Part shown: in pieces, positions 6,124-9,502 of the stretch
How the letters are laid out: each line of letters starts with the position of its first letter
How positions within the stretch are numbered: the stretch's first letter is position 1
Assembly: GCA_946480245.1 (NCBI GenBank)
Contig: CAMLIZ010000173.1
Coordinates: 1 to 9,502, forward strand
Source of the DNA: an uncultured Pseudomonadota bacterium
Lineage (GTDB): Bacteria; Pseudomonadota; Gammaproteobacteria; Burkholderiales; Burkholderiaceae
Direction of reading: 5' to 3'
DNA length: 9,502 bases
Notes under the pieces: generated by a model
Seen by the model: only the letters and a program-made list of their open reading frames with translations
The model's database searches: none
Told to the model about the DNA's origin: nothing
Position numbers and translations under genes: made by a program

Positions 6124-6762
6124 ATGAGCCTTCTGCCTCGCGCCCTGATCGCCGTCTGCGCCATCGGCACTGCGCTGTCGTCCGCTGCCTCGACCGCGCC
6201 GGCGGCGAGCGCACCGCTGGCTGCCGCATCCGCTGCGGCCAACGACGTGGTGGTCGAGGGCTATCACTTCGCCGAGAGCGCGCAGGTGCATGGCCAGAAG
6301 CTGGTGCTCAATGGCGCCGGCGTCTCCGCGGTGTTCTCGATGAAGGCCACCGCGGTGGCCTTCTACCTGCCGAAGAAGCAGAGCACCGCCGAGGGCGTGG
6401 TGGCCGAGCGCGGCGTCAAGCGCATCCAGTTCTACATGCTGCGCGACGTGTCGGCGCGCGACCTGTCGAACGCGATGCTGGACCGCATCCGCGAGAACGC
6501 GAGCGAGGAGTTCGCGCACAACATCCTGCAGACCGCGCAGCTGGGCGTGGTGTTCGGCAACCGCAGCAAGGTGCTCAAGGGCGACCTCGTGCTGGTGGAC
6601 TACGACCCCGCCACGCAAAGCACCGAGTTCACGCTCAACGGCCAGAAGATCGGCGACACGATCAAGGGCGAGAGCTTCTTCCCGATGATGATGAAGGTGT
6701 GGATCGGGCCCAAGGTGCGCGCGAGCACGCGCAACGCTCTGCTCGGGCTGGCCGCGAAGTAG
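6124..6762 (+). CDS. Exported chalcone-isomerase-like domain protein
   Basis: 212 residues. The N-terminus is a Sec-type signal peptide (MSLLPRALIAVCAIGTALSS; cleavage near SAA at 20-22 or ASA at 28-30) followed by an Ala/Ser/Pro-rich linker to about residue 40. The rest matches the bacterial chalcone-isomerase-like domain: VVVEGYHFAESAQVHGQKLVLNGAGVS (42-68), a FYLPKK block (80-85), RIQFYMLRDVSARDL (100-114), VLKGDLVLVDYDP (150-162), STEFTLNGQKIGD (166-178), GESFFPMMMKVWIGPK (182-197). These bacterial proteins share the fold of plant chalcone isomerase, but flavonoid substrates are not expected; proven functions are lacking, and ligand or fatty-acid binding has been suggested for related non-catalytic members. 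An in-frame ATG at 6082 would spoil the signal peptide, so 6124 is preferred. Its stop is 7 nt from that of the convergent coxG. Confidence 0.87.
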   Translation: MSLLPRALIAVCAIGTALSSAASTAPAASAPLAAASAAANDVVVEGYHFAESAQVHGQKLVLNGAGVSAVFSMKATAVAFYLPKKQSTAEGVVAERGVKRIQFYMLRDVSARDLSNAMLDRIRENASEEFAHNILQTAQLGVVFGNRSKVLKGDLVLVDYDPATQSTEFTLNGQKIGDTIKGESFFPMMMKVWIGPKVRASTRNALLGLAAK

Positions 6763-6763
6763 C

Positions 6764-6777
6764 GGGCCCTCAGGCCC
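6764..6777. repeat. Small hairpin between convergent stops (GGGCC-CTCA-GGCCC)
   Basis: Five-base perfect arms around a 4-nt loop, starting 1 nt past the chalcone-isomerase-like stop and running into the 3' end of coxG. There is no T-run on either strand, so it is at best a weak or Rho-assisted terminator for either gene. It could arise by chance in such GC-rich DNA. Confidence 0.25.
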
Positions 6778-7315
6778 TGGGGGCGCCGAACAGCCCGCGC
6801 AGCCAGGCCACCAGGCGCGCCAGCAGGCCGGGATGCGGCGCAGGGGCTGCCGGCGCCGCCGCTTCCGGATGGCGCGCCTTCAGCTGCGCGGTGAAGTTGT
6901 TGAAGAAGTCGCCCGCCATCTTCTGCGCCGCCATGTCGACCAGGCGCGAGCCGATCTGCGCCAGCTTGCCGCCCACGCTGGCCTGCACCTCGTAGTGCAG
7001 CAGCGTCTCGGCGTCGCCTGCCGGTTCCAGCCGCACGTGCGCCGTGCCCTTGCCGTGGCCGGCCGGGCCGCCCTGGCCTTCGAACTGCAGCGTGTACGCG
7101 TGCGGCGGGTTCAGGTCGGCCAGCTTCAGCTTGCCCTTGAAGCGCGCCTTCACCGGGCCCACCGCCGCCATCATCGCCACGTCGTAGGCGTTGTCGCCGG
7201 CCGGCGTGATCGCCTCGCAGCCGGGGATGCAGGCCTGCAGCAGCGCGGTGTCGTTGAGCGCGGCCCAGGCTTCGGCCTGGCCCACCGGCAGCGTTTGTTG
7301 GTTCTTCAGTTCCAT
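6770..7315 (-). CDS. coxG: CoxG-like SRPBCC protein, molybdenum-hydroxylase accessory factor
   Basis: 181 residues. The first ~145 form one SRPBCC (START-like) hydrophobic-pocket domain with CoxG landmarks: LPVGQAEAWAALNDTALLQACIPGCEAI (9-36), VGPVKARFKGKLKL (52-65), YEVQASVGGKLAQIGSRLVD (108-127), MAGDFFNNF (133-141). An Ala/Pro linker (152-162) leads to a C-terminal amphipathic helix (LLARLVAWLRGLFG, 164-177). In CO oxidisers CoxG is needed to tie the CoxMSL enzyme to the membrane, and the mycobacterial protein has been reported to bind and deliver quinone; the tail here fits membrane attachment. ATG 7315 overlaps the coxE stop by 10 nt and has no own Shine-Dalgarno, so translation is probably coupled. 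It is the last gene of the cluster before the convergent neighbour. Confidence 0.9.
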   Translation of the reverse strand: MELKNQQTLPVGQAEAWAALNDTALLQACIPGCEAITPAGDNAYDVAMMAAVGPVKARFKGKLKLADLNPPHAYTLQFEGQGGPAGHGKGTAHVRLEPAGDAETLLHYEVQASVGGKLAQIGSRLVDMAAQKMAGDFFNNFTAQLKARHPEAAAPAAPAPHPGLLARLVAWLRGLFGAPRA

Positions 7316-8481
7316 GGCCGTGTTTGAGGTTGGGAAAGCAGTTGGGCAAGCTGCGCGAGGCTCGCCAGGTTGTGCGCGGGCACGAAGCGGTCCACGTGCG
7401 GCAGCATCGCGCGGATGCCGGCCGCGCGCGGCTCGAAGGCCTCGAAGCGCAGCAGCGGATTCAGCCAGATCAGCTCGCGGCAGCTCTTGCGCAGGCGCTC
7501 GCATTCGAAGGCCAGCGCGGCGGTGTCGCCATGCTCCAGCCCGTCGGTGATCAGCAGCACGGTGGCGCGGCTGTCCAGCACGCGGCGCGCCCACAGGCGG
7601 TTGAACTCATGCAGCGCGGCGGTCAGGCGCGTGCCGCCGGACCAGTCCTGCACGGCATCCACCACCTGCGCCACCGCCACGTCCGGGTCGCGCTGGCGCA
7701 GCAGGCGCGTGGTGGGCGTGAGCCGCGTGCCGAACACGAAGCTGTGGATGCGCAGGTCGCCCTGCGCCAGTGCATGCGCAAAGTGCAGCAGCATGCGCGA
7801 GTAGCGGCTCATCGAGCCGGAGATGTCGGCCAGCAGCACCAGCGGCGGCGGCTTGCACGCCACGCGGCGCCAGCGTGGCTGCCACAGCGCGCCGCCCTGG
7901 CGCGCCATCGCCTGCAGGCTGGCGCGCCAGTCGATGCGCGCGCGCCGCGCGCTGCGCTGCATGCGGCGCGTGGGCTGCGGCGCGAACAGCGGGCGCATCG
8001 TGCGCAGCAGCTGCTTGGCGCGCTGCCACTCATCGGGTGTCATCGAGTCGAAGTCGGCCTTCTGCAGCCGCTCGCGCTCGCTGAACGTGAGCGTGGCTTC
8101 GAACTCGGCGCGCTCGGGCGGCGGCTCGTGCTGCGGGGCATTCGGCGCCTGCGGGTACAGCGCGGCCGCCAGGCGCTGGTTCTCGCGTTGCTGCAGCAGG
8201 CCCGCCTGCGCCTGCACCTTGGGCAGCAGCATCGCCATCATGCGGCCGGCCAGGTCGGGGTCGCGCCAGAAGAGCTCGAAGGCCTGGTCGAACAGCGCCT
8301 GGTGCTCGCGGCGCGCAATCAGGCAGGTCGACAGCACGGCGTGGAAGTCGCGCCGGCGCTCCAGCCCGGCCCACTGCAGCGCCTGCAGGGCGAGTTGGAT
8401 GCGATCGGTGCCCACCGGCAGGCCGGCCTCGCGCAGCACGCGCGCGAAGTGCAGCACGTTGTCGGCGAGCCGATGTGTCAT
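7306..8481 (-). CDS. coxE: CoxE-like VWA-domain protein
   Basis: 391 residues, normal for CoxE. An N-terminal all-helical region (about 1-165) precedes a von Willebrand A domain (about 212-385) with an intact metal-ion-dependent adhesion site: DISGS (D219, S221, S223), SGGT (T284) and ITDG (D313). CoxE partners the MoxR ATPase CoxD; in Oligotropha (Afipia) carboxidovorans the pair acts on apo-CO dehydrogenase to complete the Mo/Cu/S active site. MoxR-VWA pairs in general act as ATP-driven chaperones. There is no signal peptide, so it is cytoplasmic. Its ATG (8481) overlaps the coxD stop as ATGA, and its 3' end overlaps the coxG start by 10 nt, which argues for one tightly coupled message. The Arg-rich, Trp-rich patch at 170-206 just before the VWA domain is typical of the family. 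Confidence 0.93.
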   Translation of the reverse strand: MTHRLADNVLHFARVLREAGLPVGTDRIQLALQALQWAGLERRRDFHAVLSTCLIARREHQALFDQAFELFWRDPDLAGRMMAMLLPKVQAQAGLLQQRENQRLAAALYPQAPNAPQHEPPPERAEFEATLTFSERERLQKADFDSMTPDEWQRAKQLLRTMRPLFAPQPTRRMQRSARRARIDWRASLQAMARQGGALWQPRWRRVACKPPPLVLLADISGSMSRYSRMLLHFAHALAQGDLRIHSFVFGTRLTPTTRLLRQRDPDVAVAQVVDAVQDWSGGTRLTAALHEFNRLWARRVLDSRATVLLITDGLEHGDTAALAFECERLRKSCRELIWLNPLLRFEAFEPRAAGIRAMLPHVDRFVPAHNLASLAQLAQLLSQPQTRPWN

Positions 8482-9377
8482 GCCGCTTTGGCCTGGTCAA
8501 GCAGCCGCGTCAGCTCGTCGCCCTGCAAGCGCGCGATGTCGTCCTGGTACTTCAACAGCACGCCCAGCGTGTCGCGCACGGTCTGCGGATCGAGCACCAG
8601 CGTGTCGAGCGCGAGCAGCGCGCGGGCCCACTCGATGCTCTCGGCGATGCCGGGCAGCTTGTACAGCTCCAGGCTGCGCAACGACTGCACGAACGCCACC
8701 ACCTGCCGCGACAGCGTGGCCGGCGCCTCCGGCACGCGACGCTGCAGGATCTGCGCTTCGCGCTGCGCGTCCGGAAAGCCCACCCAGTGGTACAGGCAAC
8801 GGCGCTTCACCGCATCGTGGATCTCGCGCGTGCGGTTGCTGGTGAGCACCACGATCGGCGGCTGCAGCGCCTTGACCGTGCCGATCTCGGGGATCGTGAT
8901 CTGGAAGTCCGACAGCACCTCGAGCAGAAAGGCCTCGAAGGGTTCGTCGGCGCGGTCGAGCTCGTCGATCAGCAGCACCGGCGGCGCGCTGTTGGCCGGC
9001 TCGATCGCCTGCAGCAGCGCGCGCTTGATCAGGAACTTGCCGCTGAACAGTTGCTCGCCCAGGCTTTCGCGGCTGGCGCCTTCGCTCTCGGCGAGGCGGA
9101 TCTCGATCATCTGGCGCGCGTAGTTCCACTCGTAGGCCGCGCCCGCCAGGTCCAGCCCCTCGTGGCACTGCAGGCGGATCAGCGGGCGCTCGAGCATCGC
9201 CGCCAGCGTCTTCGCGATCTCGGTCTTGCCGGTACCGGGCTCGCCTTCGAGGAACAGCGGACGCTCGAGCTTGAGCGCGAGGAACACGGCCGTGGCCAGC
9301 GAGCGCTCGGCCACGTAGTCGTGCTGCAGCAGGCGGGCTGCGGTGTCGTCGATGCTGATGGGCAGGGAAGTGGTCAT
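8478..9377 (-). CDS. coxD: CoxD-like MoxR-family AAA+ ATPase
   Basis: 299 residues, one AAA+ module. Seen: Walker A GEPGTGKT (45-52), Walker B LLIDEL (135-140) followed by DRADEPFE, sensor-1 TSN (179-181), and an arginine-finger-like VKRRCLYHW (190-198). The stretch CHEGLDLAGAAYEWNYARQM (71-90) is characteristic of the CoxD/MoxR group. In CO dehydrogenase systems CoxD uses ATP to remodel the apo-enzyme during assembly of the metal-sulfur site; it works with CoxE, encoded next with a 4-nt ATGA overlap. The start at 9377 matches the usual N-terminus (SIDDTAARLLQHDYVAERSLATAVFLALKL). There is no Shine-Dalgarno: the bases directly before the ATG are the T-run and descending arm of an intrinsic terminator. 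The gene must therefore depend on read-through from upstream or on an unrecognised promoter inside or before the hairpin. Confidence 0.93.
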   Translation of the reverse strand: MTTSLPISIDDTAARLLQHDYVAERSLATAVFLALKLERPLFLEGEPGTGKTEIAKTLAAMLERPLIRLQCHEGLDLAGAAYEWNYARQMIEIRLAESEGASRESLGEQLFSGKFLIKRALLQAIEPANSAPPVLLIDELDRADEPFEAFLLEVLSDFQITIPEIGTVKALQPPIVVLTSNRTREIHDAVKRRCLYHWVGFPDAQREAQILQRRVPEAPATLSRQVVAFVQSLRSLELYKLPGIAESIEWARALLALDTLVLDPQTVRDTLGVLLKYQDDIARLQGDELTRLLDQAKAA

Positions 9378-9380
9378 CGG

Positions 9381-9411
9381 AAAAAAGAACGCCGCTGGTG
9401 CAGCGGCGTTC
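9381..9411 (-). terminator. Intrinsic terminator between coxM and coxD
   Basis: Read on the minus strand: GAACGCCGCT, loop GCACC, AGCGGCGTTC, then TTTTTT. The stem is 10 perfect pairs (11 if the loop G and C pair). The hairpin begins 20 nt after the coxM stop codon, and six Ts follow without a gap, ending 3 nt before the coxD ATG. On the plus strand no T-run follows the stem, so it acts in the direction of the cox cluster. All bases are directly visible; termination strength is inferred. It may limit expression of the maturation genes relative to the structural genes or serve as a regulated attenuator. Confidence 0.85.
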
Positions 9412-9431
9412 GCTGTGCGTGAAGGAGCCGC

Positions 9432-9502
9432 TCAGCCGGCGGCGGCTACCGCGCGCTTGGCCAGCACGGGAATCAAGGATGCCCGGTATTCGGCCGAGCC
9501 GT
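9432..9502 (-). CDS. coxM: 3' end of FAD-binding subunit of a CO dehydrogenase/xanthine dehydrogenase-type enzyme (CoxM-like), truncated by window edge
   Basis: Only the last 22 codons plus the TGA are visible. They encode a C-terminus containing GSAEYRASLIPVLAKRAVAA. This matches the closing helix of CoxM-type FAD subunits, where a conserved GSAEYR-x-x-L...RAV run ends the C-terminal CO-dehydrogenase flavoprotein domain. The FAD subunit passes electrons from the 2Fe-2S subunit to the quinone pool or other acceptors. The same-strand position directly before coxD, E and G agrees with the assignment. The identification rests on a short segment plus context. The gap to coxD is 54 nt and holds the intrinsic terminator. 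Confidence 0.75.
   Translation of the reverse strand, partial: GSAEYRASLIPVLAKRAVAAAG

Noticed and set aside
7324..9123. Plus-strand open frame (599 codons) opposite coxE and coxD
   Set aside because: It is antisense to two intact genes with Walker and MIDAS motifs; the translation is Gln/Arg/Ala/His-rich and unrecognisable.

Overview
The window is very GC-rich DNA with closely packed genes and strong third-position G/C. The gene families are common neighbours in betaproteobacterial (Burkholderiales-type) genomes, so I read it as a chromosomal segment of such an organism. That placement is inferred from composition and gene families only. I see no insertion sequence, integrase, tRNA, rRNA, CRISPR array or other sign of recent transfer. 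Nine genes are essentially or wholly visible, one is a short 3' remnant, and no gene-free gap exceeds 190 bases.

Layout: (1) 1-1213, minus strand, the first 404 residues of a Rep-type DNA helicase running off the left edge. (2) 1284-4907, plus strand, four genes in a row: a GNAT acetyltransferase, a Tat-exported PhoD-type phosphatase, an AEC-family permease, and a GFA/CENP-V-fold zinc protein. (3) 4913-5935, minus strand, an exported SphA-like (phenol meta-pathway associated) protein, tail-to-tail with the GFA gene. (4) 6124-6762, plus strand, an exported chalcone-isomerase-like protein, divergent from the SphA-like gene. (5) 6770-9502, minus strand, the 3' part of a cox-type molybdenum hydroxylase cluster in transcription order: the end of the FAD-binding subunit (coxM), then MoxR-type ATPase coxD, VWA protein coxE and SRPBCC protein coxG. 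D/E overlap by 4 nt and E/G by 10 nt.

How the genes work together: only the cox block forms a clear functional unit. CoxD and CoxE are the ATPase/VWA pair known to mature the metal site of CO dehydrogenase-type enzymes. CoxG is a membrane-associated accessory protein reported to link the enzyme to the quinone pool. The large catalytic subunit lies outside the window, so the true substrate (CO or another small molecule) cannot be read here. The other genes look like independent housekeeping or accessory functions.

The most striking non-coding signal is a textbook intrinsic terminator (10-bp perfect stem, 5-nt loop, six Us) between coxM and coxD. Its U-tract ends 3 nt before the coxD start codon. 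A second pattern is that several genes carry a -10-like hexamer so close to the start codon that their mRNAs would be leaderless or nearly so. I found no convincing wholly new system in this window.
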